A DNA stretch of 64,000 nt from Thioalkalivibrio sp. AKL19. Its GTDB lineage: Bacteria; Pseudomonadota; Gammaproteobacteria; Ectothiorhodospirales; Ectothiorhodospiraceae. Positions 32,839-41,797 of the stretch are shown here, piece after piece (position 1 is the stretch's first letter; the number at the start of each line of letters is the position of its first letter). The position numbers were made by a program, and so were the translations under genes. The notes beneath the pieces were generated by a model, which was not told the DNA's origin, made no database searches, and worked only from the letters and a program-made list of their open reading frames with translations. Location of the stretch: assembly GCF_000420165.1 (NCBI RefSeq), contig NZ_ATUK01000017.1, positions 1-64,000 on the forward strand, written 5' to 3'.

Positions 32839-35800
32839 GCGCGACCGCCCACGAGCTGGACCTGCTGGGGCTGCCGCTGCACGGCAGCCGCCTGATCGAG
32901 GCCAGTGCCGGCACCGGCAAGACCTACACCATCGCGGCACTGTACCTGCGCCTGGTGCTGGGGCACGGCGGGCTGCCCGAGGGCACCGACGCGCTGACGC
33001 CACCGCAGATCCTGGTGATGACCTTCACCGAGGCCGCGACCCAGGAGCTGCGCGAGCGGATTCGCGACGCGCTGGCGATTGCCGCGCGCGTGTTCCGCGC
33101 GGAGGACCCGGACGCGGTGCCGGGCGTGCAGGACATCCACAAGCAGTTGCGCGCCGAATATGCCGAGGCGGAGCGCCCGAGCGCGGCGCGCCGGCTGGAG
33201 CTGGCGGCGGAGTGGATGGACGAGGCCGCGGTCTCCACCATCCATGGCTGGTGCTACCGCATGCTGCGCGAGCACGCCTTCGACAGCGGGAGCCTGTTCA
33301 CCCAGGACCTGGCAAGCGACCAGCAGGAACTGCTGGCCGAGGCGGCGCGCGACTACTGGCGCCGCTTCGTCTATCCGCAGCCGCCGGCGCAGCTCGGCCT
33401 GTTGCGCAACGCCTTCGGCCCCGATCCCGACACACTGCTGCAGAAGATCCGGCCGCTGGTCGGGCACCTGCCGGCGGATGCGGCGGATACGGAGCTGGAG
33501 ACGCCCGAGGGGCTGAAGGCCGCGCTGGGCCTGAAGCTGGCGCGGCTGGAGGCGATGAAGCGGCCCTGGCGCGAGGACTTTGCGGCGGTGGCCGAGCAGT
33601 TCGAGACGCTGCGCAACTCGGTGCTGAACAAGCAGAAGTACAGCAACCCGGACAAATTGCTGGCGGCAATGCGCGAATGGGCCGAGGACCCGGGCGCCCT
33701 GCGGCCCGCCGGAATCTCCGGCGACTCGCCGCTGGTGCGCTTCAGCGCGGCCGGCATGCAGGAGCGGCTGAAGGACGGCCAGGCGCTGCCGGAAGATCTG
33801 CATCCGGCGTTTGCCGGGCTCGACGATCACGCCGAGGTCTGCGTGGACGACCGCGAGCGCCTGCTGCAGGCGGCGGCGCTGCAGGTCGATGTGCGCTTTC
33901 GCCAGGCGCAGCGCCAGCGGGCGCAGATGGGCTTCCATGACCTGCTGACGCGGCTGCGCGACGCCCTGGACGGCCCGGGCGGGGATCACCTGGCCGCGAC
34001 CCTGCGCGCGCAGTTCCCGGTGGCGCTGGTGGACGAGTTCCAGGACACCGACCCGGTGCAGTACCGGATCTTCCATCGCGTCTATCGCATCGACGAGGAC
34101 CCGTGCGATCTCGGCGTGCTGCTGATCGGCGACCCCAAACAGTCGATCTACGGCTTTCGCGGTGCGGACATCCATACTTACCTGGCCGCGCGCACGGCCA
34201 CCGCCGGGCGGCACTACACCCTGAAGCGCAACTTCCGCTCCACCGAGGCGCTGGTGGCTGGCGTGAACCGGCTTTTCGAACACGCCGAGGGATGGGCGGA
34301 CGGGGCGTTCCTGTTCCGCTCCGGTACGGACAACCCGCTGCCGTTCGTGCCGGTGGCGGCCAACGGGCGTTCGGAGGCCTTCGAGCAGGACGGGCAGGGG
34401 GTGCCGGCGGTCACGCTGTGGTGCCATGACCCCGGCGAGCCGGTGCCCAAGGGCGCCTATCGCGAGCGCATGGCGCGGGCCTGCGCCAGCCACATGGTGG
34501 AGCTGCTGAATGGCGGCGCGGCCGGGCGCTGCGGCTTTCGCGAGGGTGCGGAGCTGACCGGCGTGCGGCCACGCGACATGGCGGTGCTGGTGCGCGGGCG
34601 CGCGGAGGCGGACGCGATTCGCGCCGAGCTGCGCCGGCGGGGTGTGCGCAGCGTGTACCTGTCGGATCGCGAGTCGGTGTATGCCACCGACGAGGCGGGA
34701 GACCTGCTGCGCTGGCTGCGCGCCTGTGCCGAGCCGACCAGCGAACGCCTGCTGCGCGCGGCACTGGCGACCGCGACGCTGGGGCAGTCGCTGGCCGAGC
34801 TGCATCGGCTGACGGTGGACGAACTGGCCTGGGAGGCGCGGGTCGAGCAGTTCCGCGACTACCGGCGCCTGTGGCAGACGCGCGGCGTGCTGCCAATGCT
34901 GCGGCGGCTGCTGCACGACTTCGAGGTGCCCCGGCGCCTGCGCGCCACGGCGGAGGGCGAGCGTGCCCTGACCAACCTGCTGCACCTGAGCGAGCTGCTG
35001 CAGCAGGCGGCGGCGGAACTGGACGGCGAGCAGGCCCTGATCCGGCACCTGACGGAGCACCGCGACGGCGAAGGCGAGACCGGCGAGGAGCAGATCCTGC
35101 GCCTGGAGAGCGACGAGGACCTGGTCAAGGTCGTCACGCTGCACAAGTCCAAGGGACTGGAGTATCCCCTGGTGTTCCTGCCGTTCGCCTGCAACTTCCG
35201 GCCTACGGACGCGAAGAAGGACGTGCCCTACCGCGACCATCCGCCACAGGGCGGGGCGCGCTGGGTGTTCCATATGGACAACGAGGTGTATGAGCGGGCC
35301 GAGCGCGAGCGCCTGGCCGAGGACCTGCGCCTGCTGTATGTGGGCATGACCCGCGCGCGCCATGCCTGCTGGCTGGGGATCGCACCGATCGTCTCGGGAA
35401 GGAGCAAGAGTAACCACTTCGACCAGACTGCGGCGGGGTATCTGCTGGCGGGTACCGAGGGCGTGAAGGATGGCGGGCTGGAGGCGGCGCTGCGCACCGC
35501 GGCCGGCGACGAACCGGCGATCCGGGTGGCCCCGCTGCCGGAGATCCATGACACCCTGGCGCAAACCGGAACCGGTGTCGTGCCCACCGGGCCGGCCCGG
35601 GTGCCGCCGGCACGCCGCTTCGAGCGCTGGTGGGTGGCCAGCTACAGTGCGATTGCCGCGCATGACGAGGGCGTGGCGCCCGTGGCTCCCGACTCCGCGC
35701 ACGAGGATGTGCTGCGCGAGGGGATCGCGGACGCCCGGCGTATGCCGGTGGAGGTGCCGGAGCCGCGCGCGGCGAGCGGGCTGCACGCCTTCCCGCGCGG

Positions 35801-36521
35801 GCCGGGGCCCGGCACCTTCCTCCACGGCTTGCTTGAGTGGGCGGCGGAGCAGGGACTCGCTGCGCAGATGGCGCAGCCCGAACGCCTGGCGCAGGAGGTG
35901 GCGACTCGCTGCGAGCGCCGGGGCTGGGGCGAGTGGTCAACGGTGGTGACGGACTGGATGCAGCAGTTGCTGACGGCCGACTTTCCGCTGGAGGACGGCG
36001 GGGTATTCACACTGGGTGGGCTGGTGACCTATCAGCCGGAGCTGGAATTCCTGTATCCGGCGCGCCAGCTGAAGGCGGCGGATCTGGACCAGGCGGTGCG
36101 GGCGCAGATCCTGCCGGGCCAGCCGCGCCCGCCAGTCGGGGACGTGACGCTGAACGGGATGCTGAAGGGCTTTGTCGACCTGGTCTTCGAGCACGACGGG
36201 CGCTATTACGTGGCGGACTACAAGTCCAACTGGCTGGGGGCCTCGGCCCAGGCGTACACCCCGGAGCGCCTGCAGGCGGCCGTGTTGGAACACCGCTACG
36301 ACCTGCAGCTGGTGCTCTACACCCTGGCGCTGCATCGCCAGCTGGGCGCGCGGCTGCCGGGTTACGACTATCACCGTCATATGGGCGGCGGGGTGTACCT
36401 GTTCCTGCGCGGCGTGGATGCACCCGGGCACGGGGTGTTCCACCACTGCCCGCCGCGTGCACTGATCGAACAGCTGGATACCTGGATGACGCATGGCACT
36501 AACCGGGAGGGCGATGCGTGA
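32835..36521 (+). CDS. recB: Exodeoxyribonuclease V subunit RecB (helicase-nuclease)
   Basis: SF1 3'-5' helicase and nuclease of 1228 aa. The Walker A ASAGTGKTYT (residues about 24-33), motif Ia MTFTEAATQELRERI, motif II VDEFQDTDP, motif III GDPKQSIYGFRGAD, motif IV KRNFRS, motif V HKSKGLEYP and motif VI YVGMTRARHACW are all present. The C-terminal nuclease has GFVDLVFEHDGRYYVADYKSN, with the catalytic D-Y-K. The start is set by the overlap with recC; the stop overlaps the RecD GTG (GTGA). Confidence 0.96.
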   Translation: MSATAHELDLLGLPLHGSRLIEASAGTGKTYTIAALYLRLVLGHGGLPEGTDALTPPQILVMTFTEAATQELRERIRDALAIAARVFRAEDPDAVPGVQDIHKQLRAEYAEAERPSAARRLELAAEWMDEAAVSTIHGWCYRMLREHAFDSGSLFTQDLASDQQELLAEAARDYWRRFVYPQPPAQLGLLRNAFGPDPDTLLQKIRPLVGHLPADAADTELETPEGLKAALGLKLARLEAMKRPWREDFAAVAEQFETLRNSVLNKQKYSNPDKLLAAMREWAEDPGALRPAGISGDSPLVRFSAAGMQERLKDGQALPEDLHPAFAGLDDHAEVCVDDRERLLQAAALQVDVRFRQAQRQRAQMGFHDLLTRLRDALDGPGGDHLAATLRAQFPVALVDEFQDTDPVQYRIFHRVYRIDEDPCDLGVLLIGDPKQSIYGFRGADIHTYLAARTATAGRHYTLKRNFRSTEALVAGVNRLFEHAEGWADGAFLFRSGTDNPLPFVPVAANGRSEAFEQDGQGVPAVTLWCHDPGEPVPKGAYRERMARACASHMVELLNGGAAGRCGFREGAELTGVRPRDMAVLVRGRAEADAIRAELRRRGVRSVYLSDRESVYATDEAGDLLRWLRACAEPTSERLLRAALATATLGQSLAELHRLTVDELAWEARVEQFRDYRRLWQTRGVLPMLRRLLHDFEVPRRLRATAEGERALTNLLHLSELLQQAAAELDGEQALIRHLTEHRDGEGETGEEQILRLESDEDLVKVVTLHKSKGLEYPLVFLPFACNFRPTDAKKDVPYRDHPPQGGARWVFHMDNEVYERAERERLAEDLRLLYVGMTRARHACWLGIAPIVSGRSKSNHFDQTAAGYLLAGTEGVKDGGLEAALRTAAGDEPAIRVAPLPEIHDTLAQTGTGVVPTGPARVPPARRFERWWVASYSAIAAHDEGVAPVAPDSAHEDVLREGIADARRMPVEVPEPRAASGLHAFPRGPGPGTFLHGLLEWAAEQGLAAQMAQPERLAQEVATRCERRGWGEWSTVVTDWMQQLLTADFPLEDGGVFTLGGLVTYQPELEFLYPARQLKAADLDQAVRAQILPGQPRPPVGDVTLNGMLKGFVDLVFEHDGRYYVADYKSNWLGASAQAYTPERLQAAVLEHRYDLQLVLYTLALHRQLGARLPGYDYHRHMGGGVYLFLRGVDAPGHGVFHHCPPRALIEQLDTWMTHGTNREGDA

Positions 36522-38626
36522 GCGCGGCCACGAACACCGCGGCGCTGGGCTCCGTGGAGGCCCTGATGGGGCTGCTGCACGAGTGGGAGACGGCCGGCTG
36601 GCTGCGCGGTGTGGACCGGGCGCTGGTGCGCTTCCTGCACGAGCAGACCCCGGAGGCATCGCCGCTGTCCCTGCTGCTGGCGGCGCTGGCCAGCCACCAG
36701 GTCGGGCGTGGCCATGTGTGCCTGGAGCTGGAGGCCTTGCTGGAGACGCCCGACGCCACGCTGGCGCTGCCGCCGGAGGGTGACCCGGATTCGCAGCCAC
36801 CGCCGCGGCCCTCGGTGGTCCTGCAGGGGGTGTCCGCCGAGCAGGTGACGCAGGCCCTGGATGGGAATGCCCTGGCCGGACCGGGTGAGGCGGGTACGAC
36901 GCCGCTGGTGTTCACCGGAGGGCAGGTCTATCTGCGCCGCTACTGGGAGGCCGAGCGCCGCATCGGGCAGGCGATCCGCGCGCGGCTGACGGATCGCGAC
37001 GCGTGGCAGGGCACGCTGGATGTCGACGCAGCGCGCGGCTGGCTGGATCGCCTGTTCGGCGTGCCGGTCGATGCGACCGCCGAGCCGGACTGGCAGCGCC
37101 TGGCCTGTGCCCTGGCCGCCGGTTCCGGCTTCAGCGTGATTACCGGCGGGCCGGGGACCGGCAAGACCACTACGGTGCTGCGACTGCTCGCGCTGCTGCA
37201 GGGGTTGCAGGGTCCGGAGGATCCGTTGCGCATCCGCCTGGCCGCGCCCACCGGCAAGGCGGCGGCGCGCCTGAACGCCTCGGTCAGCGGGGCGCTGGAT
37301 CGCCTGGGGCTGGAGGCGTTGCCGGATGGCGATGCGCTGCGGCGAAACCTGCCGGCTGAGGTGGTGACGGTACACCGCCTGCTGGGCGCGCGGCCGGATA
37401 CCCGGCACTTCCGCCACGGGGCGCGCAATCCCCTGGCGGTGGACGTGCTGGTGGTGGACGAGGCCTCGATGATCGACCTGGAGCTGATGGCGAGCCTGGT
37501 CGAGGCTGTACCGCGCACGGCGCGCCTGATCCTGCTGGGGGACCGCGACCAGCTGGCGTCGGTGGAGGCCGGCGCGGTGCTGGGCGAGCTGTGCCATCGC
37601 GCGGCCGGTGGACACTACACGCCGGAGACCGCGCAGTGGCTGGAAGCGGTGACCGGCATGGCCGTGCCCGCGGCGATGCAGGATGCGCACGGGCAGGCGC
37701 TGGATCAGCACATCGTGATGCTGCGCGAGAGCCATCGCTTCGGCGCCGACAGCGGGATCGGGCGGCTGGCGGCCGCCGTGAATGCAGGCGAGGCGTCGAG
37801 CGGAGCGGGCGGGGACGATGCCGTCCTGCAGCGGGTGCTCGCCGGTCCCGAGGACCCGGCGCTGGTGAGCCTTGCGGTGGACGGGCGCACGGACACGCCC
37901 GAGGGCGAGGCGGTGGGCTATTCCGCGTATCTGCAGGGCCTGCGCGCGGCCCGGCCCGCCCCGGCGGCGCCGCGCGCGGCCTGGGAGGACTGGGCGCGGG
38001 ACGTATTGGCGGCCCACGGGCGTTTCCAGCTTCTGTGTGCGGTACGGCGCGGTCCGTGGGGCGTGGAGACGCTGAACCGGCGTGTGGGCGGGGCGTTGCA
38101 GGCGCGCGGCTTACTGGAAGGTGATGCCGGTCGCGGCGGTGGGGCCGAGGGGCACGGGCCATGGTTCGAGGGGCGCCCGGTAATCGTCACCCGCAACGAC
38201 TACGCGCTGGGACTGATCAACGGTGATATCGGGATCGCCCTGGCCGTCCCGGCCTGGCTGGCGCGCGGCGAGCCCGAGGCGGGTACGGATGCCGGCGACG
38301 ACGCGGAGCCGCCGGTGTTGCGCGTCGCCTTCCTCGCCGGGGCCGACCGGGTGCGCTGGGTGCTGCCCAATCGCCTGGAGGCGGTCGAGACCGCCTTCGC
38401 CCTGACGGTGCACAAGGCGCAGGGCTCGGAGTTCGAGCATGTGGCCCTGGTCCTGCCGGAGGCCGACAGTCCGATCCTGACCCGCGAGCTGGCCTACACC
38501 GCGATCACCCGCGCCAGCCGCTGGTTCAGCCTGCTGGAGCCGCGCGCCGGCACCCTGACCGCTGCGAGCCAGCGCCAGATCCGCCGCAGCGGCGGCTTGC
38601 GCCGGTGGCTGGGGAACGCGTCGTAA
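36518..38626 (+). CDS. recD: Exodeoxyribonuclease V subunit RecD (5'-3' helicase)
   Basis: SF1B helicase of 702 aa. The Walker A GGPGTGKTTTVLRL (residue about 210), APTGKAAARL, VVDEASMIDLELM, LLGDRDQL and the C-terminal ALTVHKAQGSEFEHV plus TAITRAS are all intact. The start is a GTG overlapping the RecB stop. It completes a recC-recB-recD operon without the ptrA gene that separates recC from recB in E. coli. Translation of all three is probably coupled. Confidence 0.95.
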   Translation: MSAATNTAALGSVEALMGLLHEWETAGWLRGVDRALVRFLHEQTPEASPLSLLLAALASHQVGRGHVCLELEALLETPDATLALPPEGDPDSQPPPRPSVVLQGVSAEQVTQALDGNALAGPGEAGTTPLVFTGGQVYLRRYWEAERRIGQAIRARLTDRDAWQGTLDVDAARGWLDRLFGVPVDATAEPDWQRLACALAAGSGFSVITGGPGTGKTTTVLRLLALLQGLQGPEDPLRIRLAAPTGKAAARLNASVSGALDRLGLEALPDGDALRRNLPAEVVTVHRLLGARPDTRHFRHGARNPLAVDVLVVDEASMIDLELMASLVEAVPRTARLILLGDRDQLASVEAGAVLGELCHRAAGGHYTPETAQWLEAVTGMAVPAAMQDAHGQALDQHIVMLRESHRFGADSGIGRLAAAVNAGEASSGAGGDDAVLQRVLAGPEDPALVSLAVDGRTDTPEGEAVGYSAYLQGLRAARPAPAAPRAAWEDWARDVLAAHGRFQLLCAVRRGPWGVETLNRRVGGALQARGLLEGDAGRGGGAEGHGPWFEGRPVIVTRNDYALGLINGDIGIALAVPAWLARGEPEAGTDAGDDAEPPVLRVAFLAGADRVRWVLPNRLEAVETAFALTVHKAQGSEFEHVALVLPEADSPILTRELAYTAITRASRWFSLLEPRAGTLTAASQRQIRRSGGLRRWLGNAS

Positions 38627-38639
38627 CGCGTCGTAGAGC

Positions 38640-39190
38640 GTCGTAGGGTGCGTTGAGCATCGCGAAACGCACCGTTCACGGGACAACGTCCGCCCCTTGA
38701 TGCGATTCGCTGCGCTCTTCGCATCCTACGTCCGCTGTCGGAACTCGTTGCATCACGGGTGCATTGTAGGATGCGATGAGCCCCGCGAATCGCATCACCT
38801 CCCCGATCGTTCGCTGTCTAGGTCCGGCTTTGGCGGGGGCTTCGCGGGCGGGTCCGCTCCTACAGGGGGCTGGTTCCTGCAATGTCCAGCCTTGCCCCGG
38901 AATCGTCATCCCGGAAGCTGGGTAGCGGTTATCCAAGATCGATTGCGGTGGGGCTGTTCCATACGTTGGAGATCCCGGCTCTTCGCTTCGCTGCGGCCGG
39001 GATGACGGGGTGGCCGAGCCCTATTGCAGGGCTCCTGATGTTGGTGGCGGCGTCCGGCGGTCGGGGTGATCGCCCAGAGGGCTGGGCTCCTGGAGGGTCA
39101 GTACCGTACGATGCGAAGAGCCTTGCGAATCGCATCACCTCGCCGGATCGCCCGTGAACGATGCGATTCGCAAGGCTCTTCGTATCCTAC
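38640..39190. repeat. Repeat-rich region after recD with a long imperfect hairpin
   Basis: No gene is visible from 38627 to 39308. The region contains TCGTAGGGTGCGTTGAGCAT-type and GGATGCGATTCGCTGCGC/GCGAATCGCATC elements (38640-38810), a GGCTTTGGCGGGGGCTTCGC copy (38825-38870), ATCCCGGAAGC...CCGGGATGAC elements (38905-39005), and a hairpin with 27-base arms (39110-39136 and 39160-39186, GATGCGAAGAGCC pairing GGCTCTTCGTATC with one mismatch). The last may terminate transcription or separate neighbouring units. Confidence 0.75.
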
Positions 39191-39268
39191 GGTGCTGGGC
39201 GATTCGCCGTCGCTACGTTCTTGCCCTTCGGTGTGTCATGCAAGTAATGGCGAGTGCGGTCCTTGTGA

Positions 39269-39292
39269 GTTAGTCTGATCAATCGGACTAAC
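39269..39292 (+). promoter_or_regulatory. Palindromic operator of the Phd/PIN operon
   Basis: GTTAGTCTGAT and ATCGGACTAAC form an inverted repeat with 11-base arms (one mismatch) around CA, 16 bases before the antitoxin start. Its position fits autorepression by the Phd/YefM protein. Confidence 0.6.
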
Positions 39293-39308
39293 CTTGTCGG
39301 GGGGCACC

Positions 39309-39575
39309 ATGACCGAGACTGTCAACATTCATGAGGCAAAGACGCACTTCTCCAGGTTGCTGGAGAAGGTCAGTCGGGGCGAGCCGGTAGTGATCGCTCG
39401 GGCGGGCAAGCCCATTGCGCGTTTGTCGCGTATTGAGGCGTCGCCAGAGTCCGCTTCGGACCGGATCGGTTTCCTGAAAGGGCAGCTTGAGATTCCGGAC
39501 GATCTGGATCGGATGGGCGAGGAGGCGATCGCAGCGCTGTTCCAGGGTGACGAGCCGAATGCATCTGCTTCTTGA
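39309..39575 (+). CDS. Phd/YefM-family antitoxin
   Basis: Protein of 88 aa starting MTETVNIHEAKTHFSRLLEK, the hallmark of the Phd/YefM fold, followed by GEPVVIARAGKPIARL. The acidic tail (EIPDDLDRMGEEAIAALF) is the usual toxin-binding part. The ATG follows a GGGGGGCACC stretch. It overlaps the toxin by 17 bases and would both bind the palindrome upstream and neutralise the PIN toxin. Confidence 0.9.
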   Translation: MTETVNIHEAKTHFSRLLEKVSRGEPVVIARAGKPIARLSRIEASPESASDRIGFLKGQLEIPDDLDRMGEEAIAALFQGDEPNASAS

Positions 39576-39960
39576 TACCCGCCTGCTGCTCTGGGCAGCG
39601 GCCGATTCCCCAAAACTGCCCGCCCGCGCTCGCGATCTGATCCAGGACCCGGGTAACGCGATTGCGTTTAGTGCGGCGAGCTTGTGGGAAATCGTGATCA
39701 AGAATGGGCTGGGGCGCAGCGATTTCGTGGTCGAGCCCCATGTTCTGCGTCGCGAGTTGCTGGAGCATGGCTACGAGGAGCTGGCGATCACCGGCTTGCA
39801 CACCCTGGCGGTTACCCATTTGCCCGATATTCACAAGGACCCTTTCGACCGCATCCTGGTCGCCCAGGCAGAAACGGAGGGGTACACGCTGCTGACCAGC
39901 GACGAGCTCGTTGGCCGTTACCCGGGTCCCATTCAATTGGTCCAGAGAAAGACAGATTAA
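39559..39960 (+). CDS. PIN-domain toxin (VapC-like) paired with Phd
   Basis: PIN-domain protein of 133 aa starting MHLLLDTRLLLWAA with the first catalytic Asp. The other acids are in AASLWEIVIK, IHKDPFDRILVAQA and TSDELVGRYPGP. Start chosen so that the LLLDTR motif is N-terminal. It is transcribed with the Phd antitoxin; the pairing of Phd with a PIN toxin is common. From 39961 to 40180 there is only a repeat copy near 40110. Confidence 0.9.
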   Translation: MHLLLDTRLLLWAAADSPKLPARARDLIQDPGNAIAFSAASLWEIVIKNGLGRSDFVVEPHVLRRELLEHGYEELAITGLHTLAVTHLPDIHKDPFDRILVAQAETEGYTLLTSDELVGRYPGPIQLVQRKTD

Positions 39961-40109
39961 CGCATGCGCACGCGCTCGGGTCGCTTTTGCGAGTGAACCA
40001 GGCGCGGTGAGCCCGGCGGCCCGGATCTCGGGCGGCCAGGCGCATGAGGCTGAACCCATTCGTTTCCTTCCGGCCTTCGTGTCTTCCTGTGGCGGCCTTG
40101 CCGGCGGCG

Positions 40110-40152
40110 GGCGTGGGCAGGGGCTTCGCCTGCCAGCAGGCTCCCACAGGGG
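40110..40152. repeat. REP-like element copy
   Basis: GGGCAGGGGCTTCGCCTGCC followed by AGCAGGCTCCCACAGGGGG is a divergent copy of the GGCTTCGC...GCTCCTAC family. It lies between the PIN toxin and the ERCC4 nuclease gene. Confidence 0.6.
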
Positions 40153-40180
40153 GTGTTGTAGTTGGTGGCTCGGGGGGTGT

Positions 40181-40828
40181 TCAGGTGGTGCGGCTGCCGT
40201 AGGTGACGACGGATTCGATGCGCTCGGCGCGTTCCGGGTCGAGGCCGTCGGTCTGGGCGAGGGTGGCGGCGTCGGCATTGATGATGTCGCGCACGCTGCC
40301 GATGTCGCGCAGCAGGTCGCGGGCCTGATCGGCCTCGACGCCGGGCAGGCCGCTGACAATGAATTCCGCGGCCTTGCGCCGGGTGTCCGGCTTGGTCGGG
40401 CGGTCAGCCGGGTCCGGTTCCACCTGAGCGTTCAGGCCCAGCAGGTAGATGAGCATGCCGCTGTTGTCGGCATCCGGGCTGGGCAGCACGCTGATGCCGA
40501 GGGCGATGGTCAGGTGCGCGAGCGCACGATGGATGTCCAGCGCCTGCTGGTGGAAGCGCGGCTCGTACAGGTCCCCCTCGACGATGTAGACCACCTGCTG
40601 ATGGTTGGCCTTCAGCTTGGCGGCGTTCTCCCACAGGGTCTTGTCGACGACGCTCAGCACCATGTCGGTGGCGGACTTGCGCTCGACCACGACGCCGTTG
40701 GGTAGCAGGTAGTCACCGACGTCGAGGTCGGTGACTTCCAGCTCCACTCCCTCCAGGCGTTCGATGCGCTGGATGATCTTGCCCTGTTCGCGGCGGTCGA
40801 CGCGGATCGGCAGGTGAACGTTTTCCAT
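40181..40828 (-). CDS. ERCC4/XPF-type nuclease
   Basis: Protein of 215 aa with an XPF/Mus81-type nuclease core: IRVDRREQGKIIQRI, DVGDYLL, then VVERKSATDMVLSVVD, holding the E-R-K-x3-D catalytic signature. An HhH2-like tail follows (AAEFIVSGLPGVEADQARDL, GSVRDIINADAATLAQTDGL), as in archaeal Hef and XPF. It would cut branched or flapped DNA. Stand-alone bacterial copies are uncommon. The start at 40828 leaves GGAG nine or so bases upstream behind a C run. Confidence 0.85.
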   Translation of the reverse strand: MENVHLPIRVDRREQGKIIQRIERLEGVELEVTDLDVGDYLLPNGVVVERKSATDMVLSVVDKTLWENAAKLKANHQQVVYIVEGDLYEPRFHQQALDIHRALAHLTIALGISVLPSPDADNSGMLIYLLGLNAQVEPDPADRPTKPDTRRKAAEFIVSGLPGVEADQARDLLRDIGSVRDIINADAATLAQTDGLDPERAERIESVVTYGSRTT

Positions 40829-41062
40829 GGGGGGGGCTCCGGTTGATTGGCAGACTGGAAGCACTCTAGGGCGTGGTACGGGACGCACCAAATGGCCGGA
40901 TACGGGGCGGGGCGAGCGCACCGCTCCACGGGCGCTGATGAGTGGCGGTTCCCGAAGCCGTGCGAGGATGCCCGGGATCGCCTACAGTCAGGATACGCGC
41001 TCGCCGGATGGGAACCGCGGACGCGTGAGGAAACAACAATAAGACAACAGGATGGAGTGTTT

Positions 41063-41434
41063 ATGTCGATTCAGATTGCAGTAGTGGGACTTGGCCGGGT
41101 GGGCGGCCGCTTCCTCGAGATGTTGCTCGAGACCGGCTTGCCGGGAATGACGATCTGTGCCGTCTCCGAGCAGGGCGAGACCGAGGGGCGGCGGCTGGCC
41201 GAGGAGAAGGGGATCCCCCTGGAGTCGGTTCCGGACATCGTCGCGCGGGGCGACAAGGTGGACGTGATCTTCGATCTGACCGGGCAGCCGCAGGTGCGGC
41301 AGGACCTGCGCGAGGGCATGCAGAACAGCGGCAACCGCCATACGGTGGTGGCGCCGGAGGTGATGGCGCACCTGACGTGGGCGATGCTGACCCGCGAGGC
41401 CCCGCCGGATGTGCATGGCAGTACCGGCTATTGA
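41063..41434 (+). CDS. Small stand-alone Rossmann-fold NAD-binding protein
   Basis: Protein of 123 aa equivalent to the first domain of dehydrogenases of the homoserine/aspartate type. It begins IQIAVVGLGRVGGRFLEMLL and contains AVSEQGETEGRRLAEEKGI and DVIFDLTGQPQVRQDL. No catalytic domain follows; the tail (TREAPPDVHGSTGY) is short. It could be a redox-sensing or regulatory Rossmann protein, or a truncated enzyme. A clear terminator follows at 41490. Confidence 0.7.
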   Translation: MSIQIAVVGLGRVGGRFLEMLLETGLPGMTICAVSEQGETEGRRLAEEKGIPLESVPDIVARGDKVDVIFDLTGQPQVRQDLREGMQNSGNRHTVVAPEVMAHLTWAMLTREAPPDVHGSTGY

Positions 41435-41489
41435 TCGAGCGCCGCGTCGCCCCGTTCGATGGCGGGGCGAACGGTTCGATGCTTTCAGC

Positions 41490-41515
41490 AAAGGCCGCCT
41501 TCGGGCGGCCTTTTT
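41490..41515 (+). terminator. Rho-independent terminator
   Basis: AAAGGCCGCC, loop TTCG, GGCGGCCTTTTTG: a perfect stem with tetraloop and T run, 55 bases after the Rossmann gene. Typical gammaproteobacterial terminator. Confidence 0.9.
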
Positions 41516-41610
41516 GTATCGGGTTTGCGCGCAGGTGTTGGAAGCCAGGCGGATCGACACGCGGAATGATCGCTTGCTGGTTCGGATTGATGAGGGGTGT
41601 TCTGCCCTTG

Positions 41611-41712
41611 GTGGCATCCCGGCCGTAGCGCAGCGCAAGACTCGGGGATCTTCGGAGTTGCGGGGCCGACCGGGAGATCCCGGATCACCGCTGCGCGGTG
41701 TCCGGGATGACG
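41611..41712. repeat. CCGGGATGAC-type repeats before the MASE3 gene end
   Basis: Within the gene-free stretch 41516-41797 are a CATCCCGGCCGTAGCGCAGC copy (about 41611-41650) and a GGAGATCCCGGATCACCGCT...CCGGGATGAC copy (about 41672-41711). Nothing else recognised. Confidence 0.6.
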
Positions 41713-41797
41713 CCGTGTGTGTCGTGGGTGTCTGGGGTGTCCGGGGTGTCGGGTGGAGTCGAGCGGAGCCCGGGACGGGGTGCGGGGGCGCCTCGTG

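Noticed and set aside
32817-35825. 1002-residue minus-strand frame across recB
   Set aside because: Lies wholly opposite to intact helicase motifs of RecB; translation is low-complexity Arg/Gln/His.
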